From NCBI RefSeq assembly GCF_010975035.1, contig NZ_JAAIUV010000007.1:1-64000 (forward strand): a stretch of DNA of 64,000 nt. Direction: 5' to 3'. Below the pieces are notes generated by a model. It was not told the DNA's origin. It did no database searches and worked only from the letters and a program-made list of their open reading frames with translations. Origin of the DNA: Neobacillus thermocopriae (GTDB lineage Bacteria > Bacillota > Bacilli > Bacillales > Cytobacillaceae). Made by a program: the position numbers and the translations under genes. Of this stretch, positions 42,494 through 51,261 are shown in pieces. Position 1 is the stretch's first letter. The number at the start of each line of letters is the position of its first letter.

Positions 42494-43537
42494 ATGCGGA
42501 AATTACGAATGGGAATCATCGGTGCTGGAGGTATTGCTCAGCATCGACATATTCCCGTATATCAAAAACTTCAAGATCGTGTAACTATTACAGCGGTCAA
42601 TGATGTAAATGAAAGTCGTGCACATGAAGTGGCTGAAAAATACGGAATTAAACATGTATTTCGTGACTACAAGGAAATGTTTCATGAAGTAGATGCAGTG
42701 ACCATTTGCACGCCTAATAAGTCCCACGCAGAAATTGCCATTGCTGCCTTAGAGGCAGGGGTTCATGTTCTATGTGAAAAACCAATGGCTATTACTGCGG
42801 AAGAATGTGAAGCAATGATTCAAGCCTCCAAAAAGAATAACAAAGTTTTATCCGTTGCTTATCATTATCGTCACAAAAAAGAGGCAAGAGCGGCGAAACA
42901 AGCAATGTTAAGTAATGAGGTTGGAGAGGTTCTCGTAACGAGAGTGCAAGCATTGAGACGTCGAAAAGTACCTGGGTGGGGAGTCTTTACGAACAAGGAG
43001 TTACAAGGTGGAGGAAGTTTAATTGATTATGGCTGTCATCTTCTTGATTTATCTTTATGGTTATTAGGTAATCCAGAGCCTTCAGAGATAATGGGAAGAG
43101 CTTATAATCGATTAAGCAAGCAGTCTAACCAGGTCAATGAATGGGGTTCTTTTGATCCGGAAAGTTTTGATGTAGATGATCATGTAACTAGTTATATTAC
43201 GTTTGAAAATGGGGCCTCTCTTTTATTTGAATGTTCATGGTCTGCCAATATTAAGGAAGATACGGAACATGTAAGTATTTCAGGGGTGAATGGTGGAATC
43301 AATGTCTTTCCATTTGAACTTTATCAAGCGAAAAACGGCATGCTTCTCAATACACAAGCTCAAACCATTTTAGGTGAGGACGATCCAGGAATCCCACAAG
43401 CAGAAAACTTTATTGATGCTTGTCTTGGCCATGCTGATTTAATCGTAAAACCGGAAGAAGCATTAAAGGTTACGAAAATAATCGAGGCTATTTATCTAAG
43501 TAGTGAAACCGGAAAGAGTGTCAAGTTTAATAAATAG
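42494..43537 (+). CDS. Gfo/Idh/MocA oxidoreductase 2
   Basis: The 347-residue paralogue has MGIIGAGGIAQHRHIPVYQK at its N-terminus, CEKPMAI near residue 95, and GGGSLIDYGCHLLDLSLWLLG near 175 with the His of the active site. Two such enzymes side by side suggest one oxidises the disaccharide at C3 and the other reduces the 3-keto monosaccharide, but this is inference. Confidence 0.9.
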   Translation: MRKLRMGIIGAGGIAQHRHIPVYQKLQDRVTITAVNDVNESRAHEVAEKYGIKHVFRDYKEMFHEVDAVTICTPNKSHAEIAIAALEAGVHVLCEKPMAITAEECEAMIQASKKNNKVLSVAYHYRHKKEARAAKQAMLSNEVGEVLVTRVQALRRRKVPGWGVFTNKELQGGGSLIDYGCHLLDLSLWLLGNPEPSEIMGRAYNRLSKQSNQVNEWGSFDPESFDVDDHVTSYITFENGASLLFECSWSANIKEDTEHVSISGVNGGINVFPFELYQAKNGMLLNTQAQTILGEDDPGIPQAENFIDACLGHADLIVKPEEALKVTKIIEAIYLSSETGKSVKFNK

Positions 43538-43554
43538 AGTGGAGGTTGGCGTCA

Positions 43555-44523
43555 TTGAAACTAGGGGTTTTTACCGTTTTATTTTCAGAAAAATCGTTTG
43601 AAGAGATGTTAGATTATGTCCAAGCAGCAGGACTAAAAGCCGTGGAAATTGGAACAGGTTGTTATCCTGGTAATGCACATTGTCCTTTAGATGAATTACT
43701 GGAAAGTGAAGAAAAGCGGAACGAATATCTTGAAAAAGTCCATTCTCACGGATTAACAATCAGTGCTTTTAGTTGTCATGGGAATCCGTTATCCCCAGAT
43801 GAACAATTCGCTAAAGAATCCCATGAAACGTTAACCAAAACCATCCAATTGGCTGGATTAATGAATGTCCCAGTAGTAAATGCATTTTCAGGAATACCAG
43901 GGGACCAAGAAGGGGCAAAATTTCCTAATTGGCCAGTGACTCCATGGCCAAATGAGTATTCTAAGTTGTTAAAATGGCAATGGGAAGAGAAACTGATTCC
44001 ATATTGGAAACAACAAGGTCAGTTTGCTAAAGAAAATGGAGTAAAGATTGGATTGGAACTTCACGCAGGATTTCTCGTTCATACTCCATACACATTGTTA
44101 AAGTTAAGAGAGGCGACATGTGATGCCATTGGTGCCAACCTTGATCCAAGCCATTTATGGTGGCAAGGAATTGATCCAGTGGCAGCGATCAAAATTTTAG
44201 GCAAGGCCAATGCCATTCATCATTTCCATGCAAAAGACACATACATTGATCAAGATAATGTAAATATGTATGGATTAACAGATATGCAGCCATACTCAAA
44301 CGTCCAGTCCCGTGCATGGACGTTCCGTACGGTCGGATATGGCCATAGTTTAGAAGTATGGTCCAATATTGTGAGCGCACTAAGAACATATGGTTATGAT
44401 TATGTCATCAGCATCGAACATGAAGATCCAATCATGTCCATTGAAGAAGGTTTCAGTAGTGCAGTAAGAAATTTAAAAAGTGTAATCATCGAAGAATCAC
44501 CAACTGACATTTGGTGGGCATAG
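43555..44523 (+). CDS. TIM-barrel sugar isomerase/epimerase-like protein
   Basis: The 322-residue AP-endonuclease-2 family protein has the metal site spread over KAVEIGTGCYPG, GVKIGLELHAGFLVH (about residue 165), GANLDPSHLWWQGIDP and HFHAKDTYID, and VISIEHEDPIMS near 290. Members include xylose-isomerase-like enzymes and the 3-keto-glycoside lyases/C-deglycosidases that work with Gfo/Idh enzymes. Start is TTG 43555, with GGAGG 9 bases before; the TTG at 43546 touches the ribosome binding site. Confidence 0.87.
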   Translation: MKLGVFTVLFSEKSFEEMLDYVQAAGLKAVEIGTGCYPGNAHCPLDELLESEEKRNEYLEKVHSHGLTISAFSCHGNPLSPDEQFAKESHETLTKTIQLAGLMNVPVVNAFSGIPGDQEGAKFPNWPVTPWPNEYSKLLKWQWEEKLIPYWKQQGQFAKENGVKIGLELHAGFLVHTPYTLLKLREATCDAIGANLDPSHLWWQGIDPVAAIKILGKANAIHHFHAKDTYIDQDNVNMYGLTDMQPYSNVQSRAWTFRTVGYGHSLEVWSNIVSALRTYGYDYVISIEHEDPIMSIEEGFSSAVRNLKSVIIEESPTDIWWA

Positions 44524-44543
44524 ATGTGATCTAATAAAGTGCC

Positions 44544-44602
44544 TCCCTTTAAGTACCTTGTGTTAAGCGAAGAGACACATTGGCTTAAAGGGATTTTTTT
44601 TA
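44544..44602 (+). terminator. Terminator after isomerase gene
   Basis: TCCCTTTAAG (44544-44553) and CTTAAAGGGA (44584-44593) with inner CC..GTGT/ACAC..GG pairing are followed by T8. Confidence 0.88.
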
Positions 44603-44643
44603 GAGAGATGGATAAATAATGGTAGAGTTAGGAGGATGGAAAA

Positions 44644-45336
44644 ATGAAAGATCATTCCCGTTTGATGGGGGGATTATACAAAATTTGTGAGTGGGTAATG
44701 AGATTTACTATCATCAACCTATTATGGGTGATATTTAATCTGCCTCTTGTTTTCATATTCCTTAATATTCTATTTTTGGAGCAAAAGAGAGCTTTATTCT
44801 TTTTCATCCTCCCTCTCATTATTTTCATTCCAATTCTCTTTTTCCCAGCAACCACGGCCATGTTTGCTTCAGCAAGGGATTGGGTTATAAAGGATGAGTA
44901 TGTCTCCGTGAGAAGGTATTGGTCTTACTATAAAGAAAATTACTTAAAAAGCCTTATGGGTGGTTTCATCTTTACGATTGCATGGACAATTTGGGCAGTG
45001 GATTACTATTATTTCAGCCAAGAAAATATTATTTTCATGGGAATTTTCTTTATCATTGGGATTGTTTTACTTGTATATACGGTTAACTTCTTTTCTGTGA
45101 TGGCTCATTACCATATGAAATTAGGCTCGGTATTTAAAAATTCTTTAATCATAACTATTGGAAGTCCGGTACTTTTTTTTACGGTCCTCATAAGTAACAG
45201 TATCCTTATTTATCTAAGTTTAAATACAGTTTGGTTTTTGCTTCCATTTTTTGCAGGAGCGTTAATGTCTTACTTATCCTTTTCCGCATTTTATCGGTTC
45301 TATTATAAGGTAGTTTCTTCGAATCAAATCAATTAA
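44644..45336 (+). CDS. YesL-like DUF624 membrane protein
   Basis: The 230-residue protein has five or six membrane helices and the DUF624 N-terminus (GGLYKICEWVMRFTIINLLWVIFNLP). DUF624 proteins accompany sugar ABC transporters in Firmicutes (B. subtilis yesL beside the rhamnogalacturonan system) and have no settled role. A terminator lies upstream, so it is in its own unit with, possibly, the alpha-glucosidase. Confidence 0.87.
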   Translation: MKDHSRLMGGLYKICEWVMRFTIINLLWVIFNLPLVFIFLNILFLEQKRALFFFILPLIIFIPILFFPATTAMFASARDWVIKDEYVSVRRYWSYYKENYLKSLMGGFIFTIAWTIWAVDYYYFSQENIIFMGIFFIIGIVLLVYTVNFFSVMAHYHMKLGSVFKNSLIITIGSPVLFFTVLISNSILIYLSLNTVWFLLPFFAGALMSYLSFSAFYRFYYKVVSSNQIN

Positions 45337-45411
45337 GGGTATAGGAAAGAGGACGAATTGCTCCAAGTAGAGGAGCTTTTCATTAAGTATCTACAAAAAA
45401 TGAATATTTAA

Positions 45412-45449
45412 AAGTAATCTTTCCTTTATTACAAAGGAATGATTTACTT
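45412..45449 (+). other. Long hairpin upstream of alpha-glucosidase
   Basis: AAGTAATC-TT-TCCTTT pairs with AAAGGA-AT-GATTTACTT around a 5-base loop, 15 bases before the ribosome binding site of the glucosidase gene. No T-tract follows. It may be an mRNA stabiliser or a processing site. Confidence 0.45.
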
Positions 45450-45475
45450 CATCTTTTAGAAAGAGGGGGAAACGG

Positions 45476-47146
45476 ATGAATAAAAAATGGTGGAAAGAAT
45501 GCGTAGCTTACCAAGTCTATCCCCGGAGTTTTATGGATAGCAATGGCGACGGAATCGGGGATTTAAAAGGAATTATGTCTAAGTTGGATTACTTAAAAGA
45601 CTTGGGTATTGATGTCATTTGGATTTGTCCAATGTATAAATCCCCTAATGACGATAATGGCTATGATATTAGCGATTATCAAGCAATTATGGATGAGTTT
45701 GGAACGATGGAAGATTTTGATGAACTGCTTAAAGAAGTTCATAAACGTGGGATGAAATTAATTCTAGATTTGGTTATCAACCATACAAGTGATGAACACC
45801 CATGGTTCATTGAATCCCGTTCATCCAAGGACAACCCAAAACGGGATTGGTATATTTGGCGAGATGGAAAAAACGGTAGGGAACCGAATAACTGGGAAAG
45901 CATCTTTAGTGGTTCAGCATGGGAATATGACGAATTAACCGATCAATATTACATGCATTTATTTTCAAAAAAGCAGCCTGATTTGAATTGGGAAAATAAA
46001 GAAGTTCGCCATGCCCTTTATGAGATGGTCAATTGGTGGCTTGATAAAGGGATTGACGGTTTCCGGGTCGATGCAATCAGCCATATAAAAAAAGAACCAG
46101 GCTTAAAAGATATGCCTAATCCGAAAAAGCTTAAATATGTACCATGCTTTGATAAAATGATGAATGTGGACGGCATCCATGACTTTTTAAAAGAATTAAA
46201 GGATGAGACATTTGCCAAGTATGACATTATGACCGTTGGTGAGGCAAATGGGGTCAGCATTAATGATGAAGAAGATATTGAGCAATGGGTCGGAGAAAAA
46301 GACGGTAAGTTCAATATGATCTTTCAATTTGAACATTTAAAGCTTTGGGATGCCGAAAAGAAAAAGGAACTGGATATAGTCGAGTTGAAAAAAGTTCTAT
46401 CTCGTTGGCAAAAAGGATTGGAAGGTAAGGGATGGAATGCGTTATTTATCGAAAATCATGATAAAGCACGAGTGGTGTCTACCTGGGGAAATGATCAGGA
46501 ATATTGGAGGGAAAGTGCCACGGCATTTGCTGCCATGTATTTCCTCATGCAAGGCACACCGTTTATTTATCAAGGTCAGGAAATTGGTATGACCAATGTG
46601 AAGTTCGATTCCATTGATGAGTATAATGATGTTTCCGCCAAAAACATGTACCGAATGAAACGAGAGCAAGGGGTACCGCATGAGGAGATTATGGAGATTA
46701 TTTGGGCTTCCGGAAGAGATAACGCCCGTACCCCCATGCAGTGGTCTGATTCGGAAAATGCTGGATTTACGAAAGGGACGCCATGGTTAAAGGTGAACCC
46801 AAATTATAAAAAAATCAATGTGGAAACACAGCAGAAAGATCCAAATTCCATTTTGAATTTTTATAAAAAAATGATCCGCCTGAAGAAAGAAAATGAAGTG
46901 TTTACTTATGGCACATATGATTTACTACTAGAGGATGATCCGCAAATTTATGCTTATAATAGGACATTAGATAATGAAAAAATGATCGTTCTTTCTAATT
47001 TGTCATCTCGGTCAGCAATCACAGTTATTGATGGTTATTCTTTCAAATTTGATCAACTATTGCTAAATAACTATCCTGTCACGAAACACGCTCCTCTTAA
47101 TGAAATAACCTTAAAGCCTTATGAGACAAGAGTTTATCGTCTTTAA
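45476..47146 (+). CDS. GH13 alpha-glucosidase
   Basis: The 556-residue enzyme of the oligo-1,6-glucosidase/alpha-glucosidase subfamily has DLVINHTS near residue 98, nucleophile D199 in GFRVDAISHI, acid/base E256 in VGEANG and transition-state D329 in IENHDKAR. Residue 200 is Ala and the acid/base motif is GEANG. In this subfamily that pattern is typical of alpha-1,4-specific (maltose-type) enzymes rather than Val200/GEMPG 1,6-specific ones. It is cytosolic and cleaves imported disaccharides. AGAGGGGG precedes the ATG. Confidence 0.93.
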   Translation: MNKKWWKECVAYQVYPRSFMDSNGDGIGDLKGIMSKLDYLKDLGIDVIWICPMYKSPNDDNGYDISDYQAIMDEFGTMEDFDELLKEVHKRGMKLILDLVINHTSDEHPWFIESRSSKDNPKRDWYIWRDGKNGREPNNWESIFSGSAWEYDELTDQYYMHLFSKKQPDLNWENKEVRHALYEMVNWWLDKGIDGFRVDAISHIKKEPGLKDMPNPKKLKYVPCFDKMMNVDGIHDFLKELKDETFAKYDIMTVGEANGVSINDEEDIEQWVGEKDGKFNMIFQFEHLKLWDAEKKKELDIVELKKVLSRWQKGLEGKGWNALFIENHDKARVVSTWGNDQEYWRESATAFAAMYFLMQGTPFIYQGQEIGMTNVKFDSIDEYNDVSAKNMYRMKREQGVPHEEIMEIIWASGRDNARTPMQWSDSENAGFTKGTPWLKVNPNYKKINVETQQKDPNSILNFYKKMIRLKKENEVFTYGTYDLLLEDDPQIYAYNRTLDNEKMIVLSNLSSRSAITVIDGYSFKFDQLLLNNYPVTKHAPLNEITLKPYETRVYRL

Positions 47147-47167
47147 CAAAAAACATTATAAATCGCT

Positions 47168-47212
47168 AAGTGGTACATCGATGTTTCATTCGGTATACCA
47201 CTTTGTATTTGG
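47168..47212 (+). terminator. Weak terminator after alpha-glucosidase
   Basis: AAGTGGTA and TACCACTT arms enclose a 20-base loop and are followed by TGTATTT. The T-tract is poor. Confidence 0.4.
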
Positions 47213-47259
47213 GGCGACATCATTTTTCATAGAAGGATGGGTCAGTAGGCGATGAATTG

Positions 47260-47649
47260 TTATCTTCCCCATTTCAAATTAATGGTTAATGTACAACAGT
47301 TTGTCGGATCGTTTTGTGAAGTTTGGGTACTAAGGATAAAGTTGACACCTGTAGGCGTATAATTTGTGGTAACTGGAATCTGTAGGCCAATGGAACGAAT
47401 TAATTGATCAACTTCCTCTTGATTTCCTTGCTGAGCGGCAGTCATGATTTTATAAGCAAAATTTTTGTCCCCAAGCCGGTCAAGTAATAAACTTCCTTGT
47501 GTCATTAGAAGATGGAATTTTTTTACTGAGCTTTCTAAAATGCTAATGTTTACAGGTGGATAGGCTCTATAAATCGGTGCATTCAACCAGTAAATGGGAT
47601 TCACGGGAGTTGTAGGATAGATTGGATAGGGAAAAGGGTTATAATACAT
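47260..47649 (-). CDS. Putative spore coat protein (YuzC-like)
   Basis: The 129-residue protein begins with a Tyr/Pro-rich segment (MYYNPFPYPIYPTTP). A helical stretch AYKIMTAAQQGNQEEVDQLIRSIG follows, then a Cys-Cys-containing strand ending TLTINLKWGR. This plan resembles the bacillary inner-coat protein YuzC, though I am not certain of the assignment. AAAGGAGAGT precedes the ATG. It suggests an endospore former. Monocistronic. Confidence 0.6.
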   Translation of the reverse strand: MYYNPFPYPIYPTTPVNPIYWLNAPIYRAYPPVNISILESSVKKFHLLMTQGSLLLDRLGDKNFAYKIMTAAQQGNQEEVDQLIRSIGLQIPVTTNYTPTGVNFILSTQTSQNDPTNCCTLTINLKWGR

Positions 47650-47760
47650 GTGTACTCTCCTTTCTCACTGAAAAAACAAAGGCAATATACCGTATGTCAA
47701 ATGGACATTTTCGGTGACTCGTAGATTAGGAAAGAAAGGAGTGTCTATCGTATAAAGAGA

Positions 47761-47807
47761 AAGGCTGAGCCAAAAAAGTCGTTATGAATGACTTTTGGCT
47801 CAGCCTT
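47761..47807. repeat. Large palindromic element or bidirectional terminator
   Basis: AAGGCTGAGCCAAAA-AAGTC (47761-47780) is complementary to 47790-47807 apart from two bulged A. It lies in the 279-base gap between the coat-like gene and the LiaG-like gene. It resembles the palindromic elements common between bacillary genes; see also 48909-48993. Confidence 0.6.
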
Positions 47808-47928
47808 GATTGTTTCTCGTTAAAGTCCGTTGTTTCATTCATTATGTCATTTTATTTTGTCGCTTGACGGGGGACTTTCGCCTTTTGGGAGGAGGGTATA
47901 CGCCGCTGACCAGGGCGCTTTCGCTTTT

Positions 47929-48804
47929 CTAATAAATTCGTATGTTTCCACTTGATATATCTAACTCTATAGGGTGCTTGCCATTCCCATGTGTACCTTG
48001 GATCATACTTTTATTCTGTTTTTTGTTTTTCAATGGAAAATCACAAGAAATATGACCACTATTAATATTTCCATTAAGTGTGAAATCAGCTTGATTAGGG
48101 AGGTCAATTCCTACCATACCAGATCTTACATCTATATTAATGGAATCCGTTAATCTATCCATTTGGATTTCCATTCTTCCTGAAGCAATTTTCGCATCTA
48201 TTGCGCCTGAATAATGTTTCATTTCAAAATTGCCTGATCTTACTTCGAATGTTCCAGTTTTACTTTTCAAGGAATTTATGTCCACATTTCCGGAGGAACC
48301 ATCAAAGTTGAGATCCTTTACAGATAAGTTTTGAAGGGTGGTGTTTCCCGATCCAATGTCAACGGTTAATTCATTTAATTTCATTGGGTTCTTTTTGGAC
48401 TCTCCTGAAAAACTTAGAGTGCCTGAATGCATTTCAATGTCCATATTTTGGTCATAGTTTTTTGGGATATAAATTTTTAGTGTATTCTTTTTCTTAAACA
48501 TATCCCAGTTGAACCAATGGAACCACTTTCCTTTTAATGAAACTTCAACGGTGTCTCCTTGTTCTGAAACATTCAGCTTTTGTTTCCCATTATAGACAGC
48601 TTTTAAGTTGGAACGATCTGCCGGTATAATCATTGTTTTAGCACCCGATACATCTATTTCAATGAATTTCGTATTTTTTGAGATGGATGCTTCCTGTTTT
48701 TTATTACTCATACCAAAAAGCTCAAGGTTTGTCACCTGATGATAGGCAAGATATAAACCTGTAATGACTAATAATAAAATGATGACCCTTTTCACTCGCT
48801 TCAT
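47929..48804 (-). CDS. LiaG-like DUF4097 surface protein
   Basis: The 291-residue protein has a single N-terminal membrane anchor (about residues 6-22). A DUF4097 domain of repeated short beta-strand turns follows, visible as recurring SGN/SGR/SGM-type turns (LTVDIGSGNTTL, NFDGSSGNVDI, FEVRSGNFEM, AKIASGRMEI, IDVRSGMVGI). This is the right-handed beta-solenoid of LiaG-like proteins. Here it is not beside liaRS. GGAAGGGAG precedes the ATG. Role unknown, probably envelope-associated. Confidence 0.82.
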   Translation of the reverse strand: MKRVKRVIILLLVITGLYLAYHQVTNLELFGMSNKKQEASISKNTKFIEIDVSGAKTMIIPADRSNLKAVYNGKQKLNVSEQGDTVEVSLKGKWFHWFNWDMFKKKNTLKIYIPKNYDQNMDIEMHSGTLSFSGESKKNPMKLNELTVDIGSGNTTLQNLSVKDLNFDGSSGNVDINSLKSKTGTFEVRSGNFEMKHYSGAIDAKIASGRMEIQMDRLTDSINIDVRSGMVGIDLPNQADFTLNGNINSGHISCDFPLKNKKQNKSMIQGTHGNGKHPIELDISSGNIRIY

Positions 48805-48908
48805 CTCCCTTCCTCTTTTTTGCTTCTATATAAAGAATAAAAAATCTTTATGTATTCTACTATGTACCGGGGATTGATTTCTTTCTAAGACTTGAGGCGG
48901 AATAAAAG

Positions 48909-48993
48909 AAGGCTGTCACAAAAAGCCAAGAATCTGCCTCAAAAAAGTAATGATTGTATTTACTTTGAGGTCAGAGACTTAGTAAGACAGCCT
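48909..48993. repeat. Nested palindromic element
   Basis: Outer arms AGGCTGTC (48910-48917) and GACAGCCT (48986-48993) enclose a second palindrome, CCTCAAA...AAGTAA (48937-48950) with TTACTTTGAGG (48960-48970). The end sequence GGCTGTCACAAAA recalls the element at 47761. On the minus strand it follows the DMT gene closely and could end its transcript. Confidence 0.55.
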
Positions 48994-49000
48994 CTTTCAT

Positions 49001-49954
49001 TTATACATTTTTAGCTTTATCGATAAAAACATGTTTCTTTTTCAGTTTTAATTGATGCAAATATTCTTCCAAGGCACCTGATCCAAATAATACCCCAAAT
49101 AATATAAAGAGGAAGCCAATAAGTTGTGTGGAAGAGATTTTTTCATCAAGAAATAAAACAGCACCAATCAGTGCGAAAAATGGATTTAAATTTATAAATA
49201 TAGCAGATTCTGTGACACCTACTTTTCCAATAGCCGAGTTGTAGATCATATGTCCAAGAGCGGTTGATATGACTGCTGATGCAAGGAAAATCATCCAAAA
49301 ATCAAAAGAGGCGTGTGGGATTCCCTCTAAGCCACCCGGTTCTTTAAATAGACCGATAATAAATAGAATAATAGAGCCAAAAAGCAGCATGTACCCAGTC
49401 ATAAGCCTTGGATCCAATGAGTTAGATATTTTTTTAATTAAAACAAAGCTGAATGCCTGTGTGAATATGGATAGAAAAACATAGATATCTCCAAAGGAGA
49501 TGCTACTAATGCCGCCACCGCTCCCAATGACAACAATAAAAGTAACTCCAGTGAAACCAAGCAAGATTCCGAGAAATTTTACAAAGGTAATTTTATTTTT
49601 TAAAAAAAGAAAAGCAACAATAGTCGTCAGTATAGGAGAAAGACCTAATATAAGCCCGCCGTTTGAGGCAGAGGTTTGGGACAAGCCGATGGATAAAAAG
49701 TAATGATGACACACGACATTAAAGAATCCGGCAATTAAAATATAACGAAGCTCTTTTTTACTTGGAAGCCGGACTTTATTTAAAAAAGATAAGATGATAA
49801 AGACACTGAGTGCAGCGGTGAAAACTCGTATGGAGGTAATTGTAATCGTTGGAAAGCTGCTGACAATGATTTTGGTCGCAATAACGTTAAATCCCCAAGA
49901 CAACATGACAAAAACAAGAAGTAAATAAATTCTGTATTTCTCTGCCTTAGACAT
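49001..49954 (-). CDS. EamA/DMT family transporter
   Basis: The roughly 317-residue protein has ten helices in two EamA repeats. It has the typical MLSWGFNVIATKI start, the TSASNGGLILGLSPILTTIVAFLFLKNKIT segment ending the first repeat, and ESAIFINLNPFFALIGAVLFLDEKIS in the second. DMT proteins export metabolites or amino acids; substrate unknown. ATG 49954 lies behind GTGGAG; GTG 49963 is in frame. Confidence 0.87.
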   Translation of the reverse strand: MSKAEKYRIYLLLVFVMLSWGFNVIATKIIVSSFPTITITSIRVFTAALSVFIILSFLNKVRLPSKKELRYILIAGFFNVVCHHYFLSIGLSQTSASNGGLILGLSPILTTIVAFLFLKNKITFVKFLGILLGFTGVTFIVVIGSGGGISSISFGDIYVFLSIFTQAFSFVLIKKISNSLDPRLMTGYMLLFGSIILFIIGLFKEPGGLEGIPHASFDFWMIFLASAVISTALGHMIYNSAIGKVGVTESAIFINLNPFFALIGAVLFLDEKISSTQLIGFLFILFGVLFGSGALEEYLHQLKLKKKHVFIDKAKNV

Positions 49955-50268
49955 TTTCTCCACTTCTTTCTTTTTTCTTATATTCCTTATTCAAATTAGA
50001 TAGCTTACTCATTATACAACATTGCTGAGAATTTTTAACGTTAATTTTTTCGTAATACGAAAGATATACCGTTGAAGAAAAGGAGGTTATAAATTTAGGT
50101 GGAAATTCCTTTAAGTTTACCCTGTTTGTTTTCAATAAGCTTGTCAATGACCATCATAAAAAACGCTAGCACGGGAAGATAGAGGTGATTTGAAATGAAG
50201 TCTGTTATCACCTAGAAAATAGATTTATGAATCGTTTTTCATCTATTTTTTATAGGAAAATGAAAAAA

Positions 50269-50323
50269 TTGACATGAAACCAAAAGGTTTTATATAATTT
50301 GAATACGAAACCAAAAGGTTTTA
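50269..50323 (+). promoter_or_regulatory. Promoter with two identical operator palindromes
   Basis: TTGACA (50269-50274), an 18-base spacer and TATAAT (50293-50298) form a consensus promoter. GAAACCAAAAGGTTTTAT occurs at 50276-50293 and again at 50307-50324, 31 bases apart or about three helix turns. Each contains the dyad AAACCAAAAGGTTT, one inside the spacer and one over the start site. The ArsR protein of the operon is the obvious binder. The rest of the 49955-50350 gap shows nothing I can identify. Confidence 0.7.
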
Positions 50324-50350
50324 TTTTTAAAAAGAAAGCAGGAGATCATA

Positions 50351-50770
50351 GTGGAAAAGACATTACAAGATATTAAGCAAACGATTCTAATAGAGGCACC
50401 CATTCAAAAAGTTTGGGAAAAGGTGTCTACGGCAGAAGGAATTGCTTCCTGGTTTATGCCAAATGATTTTCAGCCTGAAGTTGGCCATGAATTTCATTTG
50501 CAATCTCCATTTGGTCCGTCACCTTGTAAAGTGACAGAAGTAGATCCTCCGAATCGGCTTTCTTTCACATGGGATACAGAGGGCTGGGTGGTATCCTTTA
50601 TTTTAAAAGAGTTGGGTGACAAAACAGAATTTACCTTGATCCATGGTGGCTGGAAGCAAGCCGATGATATTATTGGTAAAGCAGGAGAAAAAGCTTCCGT
50701 TATCCACGACAGAATGTCCGGTGGCTGGACAGGCATTCTGCAAAAATTTAAAACCATTATGGAGAATTAA
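50351..50770 (+). CDS. AHSA1/SRPBCC domain protein
   Basis: The 139-residue START-like protein has [39 protein letters not shown] and a C-terminal helix [14 protein letters not shown], the layout of AHSA1-type SRPBCC domains that hold a hydrophobic ligand. GTG 50351 follows AGGAG. It is co-transcribed with an ArsR gene that starts right after its stop, a pairing common in bacilli, with unknown ligand. Confidence 0.87.
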   Translation: MEKTLQDIKQTILIEAPIQKVWEKVSTAEGIASWFMPNDFQPEVGHEFHLQSPFGPSPCKVTEVDPPNRLSFTWDTEGWVVSFILKELGDKTEFTLIHGGWKQADDIIGKAGEKASVIHDRMSGGWTGILQKFKTIMEN

Positions 50771-51151
50771 GTGTCCCTTCCAGCAAAGAAGTATGATGTA
50801 TTTCAGGCAATTGCCGATCCAACTCGCAGGCAAGTGCTAAGATTACTCGCTGAAAAAGAATTGCCGATCTCGGAAATCACTTCGCACTTTCCTATTAGCC
50901 GTACGGCTATTTCTAAACATTTAAAAATTCTTTCAGAAGCAGAATTAGTCATTGGTAGGAAAGTGGGCAGGGAAAAAATTTATCGGCTTCACCCAGAACC
51001 ATTGACAGAACTGAAGCAATGGTTATCTTACTACGAACAATTTTGGAGCAATAAGCTTTCTGTTCTGAAGCATGTGGTTGAAAAGGAAGAAGAAAGCGGC
51101 TTACAGGTGGTAAGATCCAAAGAGGAGATGGAAAGATCAAGCGGACAATAG
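50771..51151 (+). CDS. ArsR family regulator
   Basis: The 126-residue winged-helix protein has VFQAIADPTRRQVLRLL and the recognition helix ISEITSHFPISRTAISKHLKIL. The metal-binding ELCVC motif of classical ArsR proteins is absent, so it probably senses something other than arsenic, perhaps through its AHSA1 partner. GTG 50771 directly follows the AHSA1 stop, so translation is coupled. It likely autorepresses through the duplicated AAACCAAAAGGTTT sites. Confidence 0.9.
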   Translation: MSLPAKKYDVFQAIADPTRRQVLRLLAEKELPISEITSHFPISRTAISKHLKILSEAELVIGRKVGREKIYRLHPEPLTELKQWLSYYEQFWSNKLSVLKHVVEKEEESGLQVVRSKEEMERSSGQ

Positions 51152-51170
51152 GTTGATTGGACAAATGATT

Positions 51171-51208
51171 AGAGCTGGCTTTTTCCCATGCCGGCTCTTT
51201 TTCTTTTT
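51171..51208 (+). terminator. Terminator after arsR-type gene
   Basis: AGAGCTGGC and GCCGGCTCT arms (one wobble) are followed by T5CT5. Confidence 0.85.
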
Positions 51209-51261
51209 GAGGTATGTGTTAAAATTTTGATAAAAGATCTTAAGCAAGGGAGTCCCTATTA

